Part shown: piece after piece, positions 1 to 8,261 of the stretch
How positions within the stretch are numbered: the stretch's first letter is position 1
Layout of the letters: every line of letters begins with the position of its first letter
Assembly (NCBI RefSeq): GCF_024714495.1
Contig: NZ_JAMZMJ010000002.1
Location: 186,001-250,000, forward strand
Direction: 5' to 3'
Length of the DNA stretch: 64,000 nt
DNA from: Marinoscillum pacificum
GTDB lineage: Bacteria; Bacteroidota; Bacteroidia; Cytophagales; Cyclobacteriaceae
Position numbers and translations under genes: made by a program
Notes under the pieces: generated by a model
The model's input: only the letters and a program-made list of their open reading frames with translations
Databases searched by the model: none
Told to the model about the DNA's origin: nothing

Positions 1-269
1 TCATTTACATCCAAAACTTTGAAGAGAAACGGAAGCTTCCCAAAAGCATCATAAACCGGTTTACCTAAAAGATCCTGGCTATTTGCAGCAATGTAATCAT
101 TGAACTTCTGACCAGAGGAAGTGATCGTGGCAGGTGCTTTATCATGTGCTCCCATCCAGTATTCAGCACACTTATCACCAGTTACTTCCTCACCTATTAG
201 ATTGGGAATGTATTCGGTTCCTCCCCATGCGTAATTCTGTACGACTCCCTTCAGTTTCAACAATGCCAT
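1..269 (-). CDS. manA: Mannose-6-phosphate isomerase, class I (partial, N-terminal 89 residues)
   Basis: Interconverts mannose 6-phosphate and fructose 6-phosphate in the cytoplasm; a zinc enzyme of the cupin fold. The visible N-terminus starts MALLKLKGVVQNYAWGG and carries the class I signatures: YAWGG, then AEYWMGAHDKAP around residues 36-47, then KLPFLFKVLDV near residue 85. The ATG lies at 267-269 and the gene runs off the left edge of the window, so the zinc-binding residues further in are not visible. It has no secretion signal. Nothing nearby on the same strand links it to an operon here. The identification is firm from these motifs; only the extent is unknown. Confidence 0.9.
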   Translation of the reverse strand, partial: MALLKLKGVVQNYAWGGTEYIPNLIGEEVTGDKCAEYWMGAHDKAPATITSSGQKFNDYIAANSQDLLGKPVYDAFGKLPFLFKVLDVN

Positions 270-817
270 AGCTGATCTTTTATTTTGATTGTTGCGAAAT
301 TAGAAATTTTCAATTTTAATCTATCGATTCCATTGGCAATTACTCGCAAGTATTAAATCCAAAAAAAAAGAGTCTTCTTGATGTATTATTAAATATATAC
401 ATCAAAGGACACCTTAAATTAAACATCGAATCATACAAAGTATCACAAGAAAGGGTTATGTAAGGAGTTTATTGATTTCTCGTATAAATATTAAATCTCA
501 GCTATTGATCATTTTCACAACTTCCTCCACTGATTATAAATATTAATCGAATAGACCAATCAAATCCTAAAAAGCCCTGGGACAAATGGCATGAATATTC
601 TCAATATTAACCAATTAGTCATATCCAATTATATCAAAACAAGCGAATAACACGGAAACACCTCACATCAATATTAGATCTAGTATAGCTCCCTCCTCCT
701 CATCATTCACACCAGTTATCATTCAACCAAAAAACAGGTAAAAAGCGTCAATCGTCGACAATATCCAATCACAGCCCTCACAACAAGATATTTTTACCTA
801 ATCACTGAAATGAAACT
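270..817. other. Intergenic region with one inverted repeat
   Basis: This 548-base gap separates two divergent genes, manA and the TPR-CHAT gene, and is AT-rich. The only clear structure is a perfect 9-bp inverted repeat, TTGATGTAT (378-386) and ATACATCAA (397-405). On the minus strand it is followed about 9 bases later by a run of nine T (the A run at 361-369). That is the shape of an intrinsic terminator on the minus strand, although no minus-strand gene lies upstream of it. I see no convincing protein-coding ORF in the gap. Confidence 0.4.
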
Positions 818-3703
818 ATGAGCAAATATTTACTAAGTATCGCAATGTTCGTTGCGGGCTATTTAGCATACTCTCAGGATTGTAAAGAGATGTTGGCTCA
901 AGCATATGCCTTTGAAGCTAATCAACCCAGTAAATCTTTAGAGATTCTCGATTCTTTAGCCATTCAAATTGCTCAAAACAACTGCGCTCAAAGCAGTGAA
1001 ATCGCTGACATACTTACCAACACAGGGGTACTTTATGAAAAACTAAAGCAGAAAAATGATGCCCTGTGGCACTTAACACTTGGATTAAAGTATCAATTAA
1101 AGAAGTATGATTCCTTATCCGTGAATCTATTACCATTTTACGAGAACCTGTTTAATTACTATCGACGTAACCAGCAGTTTGACTCTGCAAAAATCTTTCT
1201 ATCCATAGAGGGTAGGCTTCTTCAAAAAAATAATTGGAAAACCACCGCTCAAATTGCCTATCAAACGAAAAGAGGGACATTTCATAAGGACATTGGTGAG
1301 TTAGAAACAAGCGAGATCTACATGTCTACTGCTAAAAATTTATCTAACCAGCTAGGAATTTCAGACTCTATCAAAGGAAGTGTATTGATTGAATCTGCCA
1401 CACTCCACACCATCATGGGAAAAATAGATCTTGCTGAGCAGGAACTAGAGGATGCGATCGATTTATTGAAAGAATCCAGTCCTTACCTGTATTCAAGAGC
1501 CGTAGACAGAATGGGCAAATTGTTGATGGAAGATGGCAATTTATCACAGTCCGAAGGCAGCCTGTTGTCAAATATTAGCTTCAAGAAGTCAAACTTCCCT
1601 AAGGACTCGATCATTCTTCTTGAGTCTCTCAACAATTTAGGTTGTCTGTACTTCAGAATCAATGACCTCACTAAGGCAGAAGAATACTTTAAAGAAGTGA
1701 TTAATATTTCTGCCGCTTACAAGGAAGCCAAACCATATGGCATCAATAATCTGGGGTCTATTTATTTACAACAGAATAAACTTCCCGAAGCAGAAAAGTG
1801 CTTTAGAGACGCCACCAAATACTTCGAAGAGTTATTTGGTGTATACCATCAAGATTACGCCAATGCACTCAGCAACTTTGCTGCTACCAAACATCGTCAG
1901 GGAGAATATGAAAGTGCCTTATCGCTATATACCCAAGTATTGGAACTGGATAAATTGCTTTACGGCGCTGAGCACACAAGACAAGCAACTAGCCTCACCA
2001 ATCTAGCGCACGTTTATGCGCAAATGGGCTATCTGCAGATGGCTAAGTCTTTGGCCGAACAATCAAACGCTATCAAGAAGAAATCACTTGGAAACCATCA
2101 TCACTTATTAGCCAAAAGTTTTGATGATTTAGGCTTGATGCAACTGGCCAATAAAGACACCTTAGCAGCCCTTCAGTCCTTTGATAGTGCTTTACAAATA
2201 AATATATCGCATATCAGAAAAATACTACCTGTGCTGACAGAAGAGCAACGCATACTCGCGTTCAGCCAAATAAGACAGAACTTAAGACGGTTTACGGCCA
2301 TCTCATTGGATGGGAAATATTTTTATTCTGAATGGGCAGACAAAGCCATTAATCACACCATCAACACCAAGGGAATTCTATTTTACGCATCGGGCAAAAT
2401 GCACGAGAGAATCGGTAAAACGGAAGACTTACAAGTGAAAGGATTATACCTGCTATGGAAGCGTACAAATACGAAACTGGCAAGTGCTTACTTGCTCAAC
2501 GAAAAAGAGCGAATTGCGAAAGGCATCTCCATAGAGGAGTTAGAAGAAGAATTTTACAACATAGAAAAGAGACTTGCTCAACGAGTGAATAGCTTCCACC
2601 CGACAAAAGATGGCAGTACACATTGGCATGAAATATCTGATCATTTAAATGAAACATCCGCTCTGGTAGACATCATAGAATACACGCCCTACCGTCTTTT
2701 GATCGACTCCACGGGAATTAAACAAGGGTTTGTCGAACAACAATCTACCTATGTTGCTTTCATTATCAAACCAAATAGAGAGATCTCCAGGATTAAGTGG
2801 AATTCCACTGTGGACTTTAATGAAGAATTCAACTACTACCGGAACGCACTCAAATACAACATTCCAAACACCAGAAGCTACAGTTCTCTCTGGCAACCTA
2901 TTGACAAAGAACTCACAGGTTATAACAAGGTGTATCTTTCTCCCGATGGTGGGTGGCATAAAATCAACCCTAGAGTAATCTACGATTTTGAAGATGAGCA
3001 CTATGTATTGGACAAATATGACATTATCAATATCACCAATAGCAAAGACTTACTAAATGAAAAGCAGCTGAAGTGGAACAATAATGCCATAGTAATTGGT
3101 GATCCTGATTTTTCTGCCCATCAAACTGAAGCATTGGATTCACTTCCCGGCGCAAAGAAAGAATCTATTGAAATTGCTCAATTTCTGTCAGAATCAAACT
3201 GGTTTTCCCAAAGTATGGTTAGCAAAGAGGCTACCGAACGCACCATCAAGGTCATTGAAAATCCAGGCATTTTACACATCGCTACTCATGGGTTTTTCAA
3301 TGAAAACCATGACAATCCGCTGATTAATTCAGGACTTTATCTATCCCAAGCAATGAAAAGCGAAGATGGCAAACTCACCGCCTATGAAGCCATGAATTTG
3401 AATCTGGACAACACCTTATTGGTCACGCTATCTGCCTGTGAAACAGGCTTGGGTAAAATTCACAATGGAGAGGGCGTATATGGGCTTCAAAGGGCCTTTC
3501 TAGTGGCAGGAGCAAGCAATCTAATCATTTCCCTTTTCAAAATTGATGATGCTGTGACACTTGAATTTATGAAGACATTTTACAGTGCTTTTCTTCAATC
3601 CGGAGATATCCAACAAGCCTTCTTCACTACCCAAAAAATGTTCAGAGAAACTAAGAAAAACCCAATGGACTGGGGAGCCTTTACACTAATTACTCAGAGC
3701 TAA
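818..3703 (+). CDS. Secreted TPR-repeat protein with C-terminal CHAT (caspase-like) domain
   Basis: 961 residues. A signal peptide (about residues 1-19) is followed by a long helical region of tetratricopeptide repeats (about 30-480), a linker, and a CHAT domain (about 660-961). CHAT domains are caspase-like cysteine peptidases. The likely catalytic pair is visible: His824 in HIATHGFF and Cys874 in LSACETGLG, followed by GEGVYGLQRAFLVAGA, all typical of the family. The signal peptide implies a periplasmic or envelope location, which sets it apart from cytoplasmic TPR-CHAT effectors such as those tied to CRISPR type III-E. An ATG at 810 opens only a very short frame, so 818 is the start. The stop overlaps by 4 bp that of the convergent OmpA-family gene. 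The domain calls are solid; the substrate and role are unknown. Confidence 0.85.
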   Translation: MSKYLLSIAMFVAGYLAYSQDCKEMLAQAYAFEANQPSKSLEILDSLAIQIAQNNCAQSSEIADILTNTGVLYEKLKQKNDALWHLTLGLKYQLKKYDSLSVNLLPFYENLFNYYRRNQQFDSAKIFLSIEGRLLQKNNWKTTAQIAYQTKRGTFHKDIGELETSEIYMSTAKNLSNQLGISDSIKGSVLIESATLHTIMGKIDLAEQELEDAIDLLKESSPYLYSRAVDRMGKLLMEDGNLSQSEGSLLSNISFKKSNFPKDSIILLESLNNLGCLYFRINDLTKAEEYFKEVINISAAYKEAKPYGINNLGSIYLQQNKLPEAEKCFRDATKYFEELFGVYHQDYANALSNFAATKHRQGEYESALSLYTQVLELDKLLYGAEHTRQATSLTNLAHVYAQMGYLQMAKSLAEQSNAIKKKSLGNHHHLLAKSFDDLGLMQLANKDTLAALQSFDSALQINISHIRKILPVLTEEQRILAFSQIRQNLRRFTAISLDGKYFYSEWADKAINHTINTKGILFYASGKMHERIGKTEDLQVKGLYLLWKRTNTKLASAYLLNEKERIAKGISIEELEEEFYNIEKRLAQRVNSFHPTKDGSTHWHEISDHLNETSALVDIIEYTPYRLLIDSTGIKQGFVEQQSTYVAFIIKPNREISRIKWNSTVDFNEEFNYYRNALKYNIPNTRSYSSLWQPIDKELTGYNKVYLSPDGGWHKINPRVIYDFEDEHYVLDKYDIINITNSKDLLNEKQLKWNNNAIVIGDPDFSAHQTEALDSLPGAKKESIEIAQFLSESNWFSQSMVSKEATERTIKVIENPGILHIATHGFFNENHDNPLINSGLYLSQAMKSEDGKLTAYEAMNLNLDNTLLVTLSACETGLGKIHNGEGVYGLQRAFLVAGASNLIISLFKIDDAVTLEFMKTFYSAFLQSGDIQQAFFTTQKMFRETKKNPMDWGAFTLITQS

Positions 3704-6030
3704 TATTTATAGATAACCAATTCTTTACCAGCTTCAACTCTGGTGCCCAAATGGTTCATTTCAGCAATTACCTCCTCTACAACACCAAAACGAGATGCAA
3801 TCTCTTCCAGCGTCTCTCCGTTCCTCACAACATATGTAATTAATTGCTTTCCAACCATTTCCTCAGGAATGATAAAATAATAGTTGGGAGAGAAATAAAC
3901 AGGATCAAAAACTCGAAGCACCTCACCTGGAGGAATCATACGCTGATTTGGAGGAATTTTATTCCATACTCTTAATTTACCAGCATCTACACCCAGCATT
4001 TGAGCAGCACTAGGCACCGTAATTGTCCTTCGTACGATAAAAACTTCTGGTCTCGCAAAGTCTACCAGTTCATTTGTGTAAACAACGATGGTTGCGCGTC
4101 TATTAAACAAATTCGTGTACCAGCTATTTTGATTAGACAAAAGTTCTTTTTCTCCTTTTGGAGTAATTCTTAACTTAGATTCATCCACTCCTCGACTGGA
4201 TAAATACTGCAAAATAGATGCCCCTCTCCTTTCACTTAACCGGTAGTTGTAAGTGTCATCTCCTACCTGATCTGCATGTGATTTAATATCAATCAACACC
4301 AAATCATCGTCTACAAATAACTGAATGAGTTCATCCAAAACCTCTCTAGCTTCACGCCTAAGATCTACAGAGTTAAAATCAAAATACAGTCGATCAAAGT
4401 TATACTCATAGCCATCAAAAGACATGGGCTGCACTATTGGGAAGGACACATTATCACCTGAAACTTTGATATCTACCGCATTACCTGGTATCATCTTTAC
4501 GAGATAACGACCATTCTCATCCACTTGAGCCTCAATTTGCATTGAGTCTGAATAAGTAACCTTAAGCGGAGACCCAGGTGTACCAGAACCACTTACCATC
4601 TGAAAGCCCCCAGTTGAACTTGACGCGACGAATTCGGTGCTCTGCTGCTTTTTGTTCATAACAATGCTCGCCTCTGGATGTAGTATGTGATACCCTTCAT
4701 ACTCCTCAAATCTGAAAGAGTACAAATCCATGGAGACCAAACCAGCAACCTTCACACCGACTTCTCCCTTTTCAGCCAGGAAGCTATTCATTAACTCCAT
4801 GTCATTGTAATGCTGAAGAAAAAAAACGTCGAATTGATTATTGACCCTATTCGAACTGATAAAAGCTTGAGATTCGGTGGTGGTAAAGTAACAGTCATCA
4901 TAGCTACTATTGAAAGGAGGGCCCAGATTGTATACTTGAGCAACCAGAATGGAGCTACCTTTAGCAATATACAAATCAAAGCCACCATACCCCACATGCC
5001 CATTACTTGCAAAAACTAATCCCCCAACACCAGAGTGATAAAACGGGCTCATCTCATCTCCAGCTGTATTGATTGCAGCTCCAAGATTCACAGCTGGTCC
5101 CCATTCAGTCTCTGACATTTTAAAACTCATCCATAGATCAGTTCCTCCCTGACCTCCAGGCCTATTGGATATAAAATAAAGTGTATCGCCTGTCTGGCTT
5201 AGATTTGGGTGCTTAGAGTCATACCCAGGCTTATTTATTTTCTCTCCTAGTGGCTCTGATTTCCACTTTCCATCGACCATCACACTTTTTATGATCTGAC
5301 AATCTTTTCCTCCCTCGCAATAGGTATAATAAAAATCATCACCCGAAAAACAACCAACTCCCTCAGACCAGGGGGAATTTAATTTTTTGTAGTCCGAAAT
5401 TTGTTCAAAACCAGTCTCTCGCTGTTCATAAGCAATAATATCTGGAAGCAATCCACCAAACTGCCCATCATAATATTGTTTTTCTTTGGTATTTCGAGTG
5501 GAGGAAAGGATGAACTTCTCCTGATAGTTAATCAGTCCAAAATCATGAGCCGAAGAATTGACCTGATCCAATGGCGCTAATTCATAGTTGCTACGAGTTT
5601 GTGAAAAACGAGCTTCAAGTAGGCAACCCTCACGCTGAAAACTAGCTACTTCACGGAGATCGGGTGATAGAGTTGGATCTTCAAGTATGATCCCGAAAAT
5701 GGAATCCGCTTTACTGTAAAGCCCATTTATTTTCAATAAATATCCATAAAAATAAAAAATGCTATCAGAGCTTGCACCTTCGTTGACCAACCCTTCAAAC
5801 ATGCTAAGCGCTTTTTTAAGCTCCAGAGAATGCATCAAACTAAGCGCTAGTTTTTCCTGAACAGCACGATCATTACCCTTACTATCATAGACGTATTGGA
5901 AATACTCAGCTGCCTGCTGGTATTGTCCGGCCTTGTAATAATCATCTCCCAGAGCCTCTATTTGCTCAAGGGATTGACCACTGGCATTACAAAAAAGCCA
6001 AATTAGTAAGACGCCAAAGCTATAGCGCAT
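3700..6030 (-). CDS. OmpA-family protein with TPR, PD40 propeller and two LysM-like repeats
   Basis: 776 residues. After a signal peptide (1-18) come TPR-like helices (about 20-120), a WD40-like PD40 beta-propeller region (about 170-400) with YFISNRPGGQGGTDLWMS and FASNGHVGYGGFDLY motifs, an OmpA-like peptidoglycan-binding domain (about 545-650: YFDFNSVDL, IKSHADQVGDDTYNYRLSER), and two C-terminal LysM-like segments (about 663-710 and 728-776). It should anchor an outer-membrane assembly to peptidoglycan. It is the last gene of a four-gene unit and directly abuts the PorP/SprF gene with no gap. PorP-like plus OmpA-like partners are common around T9SS substrates. LysM repeats after OmpA are a less usual addition. 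Domain calls are good; the specific role is inferred. Confidence 0.85.
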   Translation of the reverse strand: MRYSFGVLLIWLFCNASGQSLEQIEALGDDYYKAGQYQQAAEYFQYVYDSKGNDRAVQEKLALSLMHSLELKKALSMFEGLVNEGASSDSIFYFYGYLLKINGLYSKADSIFGIILEDPTLSPDLREVASFQREGCLLEARFSQTRSNYELAPLDQVNSSAHDFGLINYQEKFILSSTRNTKEKQYYDGQFGGLLPDIIAYEQRETGFEQISDYKKLNSPWSEGVGCFSGDDFYYTYCEGGKDCQIIKSVMVDGKWKSEPLGEKINKPGYDSKHPNLSQTGDTLYFISNRPGGQGGTDLWMSFKMSETEWGPAVNLGAAINTAGDEMSPFYHSGVGGLVFASNGHVGYGGFDLYIAKGSSILVAQVYNLGPPFNSSYDDCYFTTTESQAFISSNRVNNQFDVFFLQHYNDMELMNSFLAEKGEVGVKVAGLVSMDLYSFRFEEYEGYHILHPEASIVMNKKQQSTEFVASSSTGGFQMVSGSGTPGSPLKVTYSDSMQIEAQVDENGRYLVKMIPGNAVDIKVSGDNVSFPIVQPMSFDGYEYNFDRLYFDFNSVDLRREAREVLDELIQLFVDDDLVLIDIKSHADQVGDDTYNYRLSERRGASILQYLSSRGVDESKLRITPKGEKELLSNQNSWYTNLFNRRATIVVYTNELVDFARPEVFIVRRTITVPSAAQMLGVDAGKLRVWNKIPPNQRMIPPGEVLRVFDPVYFSPNYYFIIPEEMVGKQLITYVVRNGETLEEIASRFGVVEEVIAEMNHLGTRVEAGKELVIYKY

Positions 6031-7065
6031 TTAGAATAGTGGGTTCGTTACATCTACAATTACATTCCTCAATGAAAAGTTATATGAAAATGAAATTTCA
6101 TATGTAGCAATAGTATTTCCTGTTACTATCTCATTGGAATTGAATGTTTGACTATTTAAATCTACACTAACTCCAGCTTTCCATTGCTGATGTTTCAAAC
6201 CTACAAGAAAAATAAATGAATCGTTTACCCGATACCATGAACCTATCTGCAACACAGAAGTTAATTGACGATCCAGGTACCTAGACAAATACAAGCCTGC
6301 ATTGACTTGATACGCTTCTCCATACTTCAACAGATATGCTGAGGGATGAAGTGACGCTTTAGTAGCTGCTCTAATTCTGGAAACCATGAATAGTTTTAGC
6401 TGGATAGGCTTTCTATCCATATCATAAAACCCATATTTAGGTCTGTTCACGCTATGCGCCGATACTCCCATCCAAAGCGACTTTTTGCTAAGAATAGGGT
6501 TGTGATGATCGTTTATGTGGAGTATAGCTCCGGTATTAAATGTTGGAACAATTCTGTTGGCATTTTGCAATGAAGCGGAAGGTAAACTACTGTCATAACC
6601 AAGGTATGGGTTGTACTGAGACCCGAACTGAAGCTGATCATTATCTAGTTTGTTTTGAATAACACCTCCTTGCAAGCCCAATGAAATGAAACTTTGACCT
6701 GAATAAGAAAGCGGAATATTGTAACTCCCGGCCAACAGGACATTGGTAATCTGGTGTACTCCTTCATAACCCCTACTTTCCTTTACAAAGGTAAGCCCCA
6801 CTCCAGCAGCATTACTTGCAAGTGTAGTGACTCGCTGAATAGGCATGGACACTGTAGCATGCATTAGACTGTTCAAGGAATTAACGCCATCTCCAAGAGG
6901 TGTTTTATAATTAAGATCCAAAGTTGCACTACCTGATATCCCTACATACGCTGGGTTAAGAAAAGCCGAAGTAGCAAAAAACTGAGAAAACTGTGTTTCT
7001 TGTGCTGAAGCTACCGAAATAACAAATGAACATAGTACAATTAGACCTTTTATTACTTTTTTCAT
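6031..7065 (-). CDS. PorP/SprF family type IX secretion membrane protein
   Basis: 344 residues: signal peptide (about 1-21, ending VASAQ) followed by QFSQFFATSAFLNPAYVG, the N-terminal hallmark of the PorP/SprF family, and then a beta-barrel pattern ending in an aromatic-rich strand. Members are outer-membrane barrels that support secretion or surface attachment of particular T9SS cargo. SprF, for example, is needed for the adhesin SprB in Flavobacterium. The start codon overlaps by 4 bp the end of the upstream gene, whose product carries a type-B sorting domain. This suggests a matched cargo-barrel pair, as in sprB-sprF (inference from order). Confidence 0.9.
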   Translation of the reverse strand: MKKVIKGLIVLCSFVISVASAQETQFSQFFATSAFLNPAYVGISGSATLDLNYKTPLGDGVNSLNSLMHATVSMPIQRVTTLASNAAGVGLTFVKESRGYEGVHQITNVLLAGSYNIPLSYSGQSFISLGLQGGVIQNKLDNDQLQFGSQYNPYLGYDSSLPSASLQNANRIVPTFNTGAILHINDHHNPILSKKSLWMGVSAHSVNRPKYGFYDMDRKPIQLKLFMVSRIRAATKASLHPSAYLLKYGEAYQVNAGLYLSRYLDRQLTSVLQIGSWYRVNDSFIFLVGLKHQQWKAGVSVDLNSQTFNSNEIVTGNTIATYEISFSYNFSLRNVIVDVTNPLF

Positions 7066-8261
7066 CTTATCAACATTACGGTACCTGATTGATTAAATGC
7101 CTGTCCATTTCCTGCAATCAATTTGAATTGATAATAGTAAATTCCTTGAGAAACATCGCGACCATTGGATTGTCCATTCCAACCTGTCTCATTTAGAGGT
7201 GAGTCTATCCAGAACTTATCAAACACTTTGGCATTATTGGAATCCCAAACTTTTAGATCTAAAGAGCGAATGTCCAATTCGTTTATAAACGGTCTGAATA
7301 AATTATTGGCTTCATCTGATGATCCCGGTGTGAATGCTGTAGGTACAAAAAGCTTGAGTCCAGAGACTCGTGGCAATACTCCAACTGCAAATTGAACAGT
7401 GTCACTGTCCATAAAAAACTCCTGAAGTGAAAACAAATTCCCAGAGGACAATTGATCCAAATCACTACCTTCACCAATCCCAAGAGATACATAAGAGCTA
7501 TCAGATTGTCGTTTCACAATCACAGGAGAATAACTCTCCGCTTTTATCTCAGACTCTCCAGACAAATCCATAAAATCGAAATTCGAATAACTTAATGATA
7601 CCTTGCTTTTAATCGGAGCTCCTTTACTTTGACTAATGGTCCAAATAATATCATTGGTTACTCCTACTAAAGAATCTGAGGGGACTATTTGATCATGATC
7701 TTCAGCTGGATTTAATGAAATAGTTAAAATGGACTCACCTGCATCAGCAATTGTCAAAGGCAAATATTCCCCCTGGTATCCCATCGGAAATAAAGTCTCC
7801 ACTCCCGTACGTGTATTTACCGTAAGAGCCCCATCTACAAAAGATAAATGACTACCACCTTTGATTATCCCAGACACAATGAACCTTGTAAACTGGGTCG
7901 ATATGACCCCTGACTCAAGATCTAACTCTCCACTAATGGAAACAGAAGGACTGAAGACATCTACTCGTCCAGAGTTATTCATTCGCCATTTTTGTACGTT
8001 CAATGAATCACCACTGACTGTCTGGTTTTCATTTCCTGTAAAATTGATTGTTCCCAACTCTTTATTCGAACCAAAATCTACATGCTGCTCAAAAGCAATT
8101 TCTCCTTGATTGTCCAGCGTACCACTTAGGAATACTTCACCTTCAGCATATAAAGTTGTCTGTTCATCTAAATGCAAATGAGCAGATGACTCCAATAGAA
8201 TGATTTGAGCCAAAGATTGATGCATACAAATCAATAACATACAGAACCAAGTCAATCTCAT
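7062..8261 (-). CDS. Secreted protein with type-B T9SS C-terminal domain (gliding motility-associated)
   Basis: 399 residues. A signal peptide (1-18) is followed by beta-rich sequence with repeated short glycine/asparagine turns (about 25-290), and then a C-terminal gliding-motility-type sorting domain (about 303-399). The latter shows LFVPTAFTPGSSDEANNLFRP, SLDLKVWDSNNAKVF, WNGQSNGRDVSQGIYYYQF and a terminal GTVMLIR. Proteins with this type-B domain cross the outer membrane by the T9SS and usually depend on a PorP/SprF partner, here encoded immediately downstream with a 4-bp overlap. No enzyme motif is visible in the body, so a structural or adhesive surface role is more likely. The sorting domain is confident; the body function is unknown. 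Confidence 0.85.
   Translation of the reverse strand: MRLTWFCMLLICMHQSLAQIILLESSAHLHLDEQTTLYAEGEVFLSGTLDNQGEIAFEQHVDFGSNKELGTINFTGNENQTVSGDSLNVQKWRMNNSGRVDVFSPSVSISGELDLESGVISTQFTRFIVSGIIKGGSHLSFVDGALTVNTRTGVETLFPMGYQGEYLPLTIADAGESILTISLNPAEDHDQIVPSDSLVGVTNDIIWTISQSKGAPIKSKVSLSYSNFDFMDLSGESEIKAESYSPVIVKRQSDSSYVSLGIGEGSDLDQLSSGNLFSLQEFFMDSDTVQFAVGVLPRVSGLKLFVPTAFTPGSSDEANNLFRPFINELDIRSLDLKVWDSNNAKVFDKFWIDSPLNETGWNGQSNGRDVSQGIYYYQFKLIAGNGQAFNQSGTVMLIR

Noticed and set aside
818-3703. TPR-CHAT protein as part of a type III-E CRISPR (Craspase) system
   Set aside because: It has a signal peptide and there is no gRAMP, cas gene or CRISPR array in the window.
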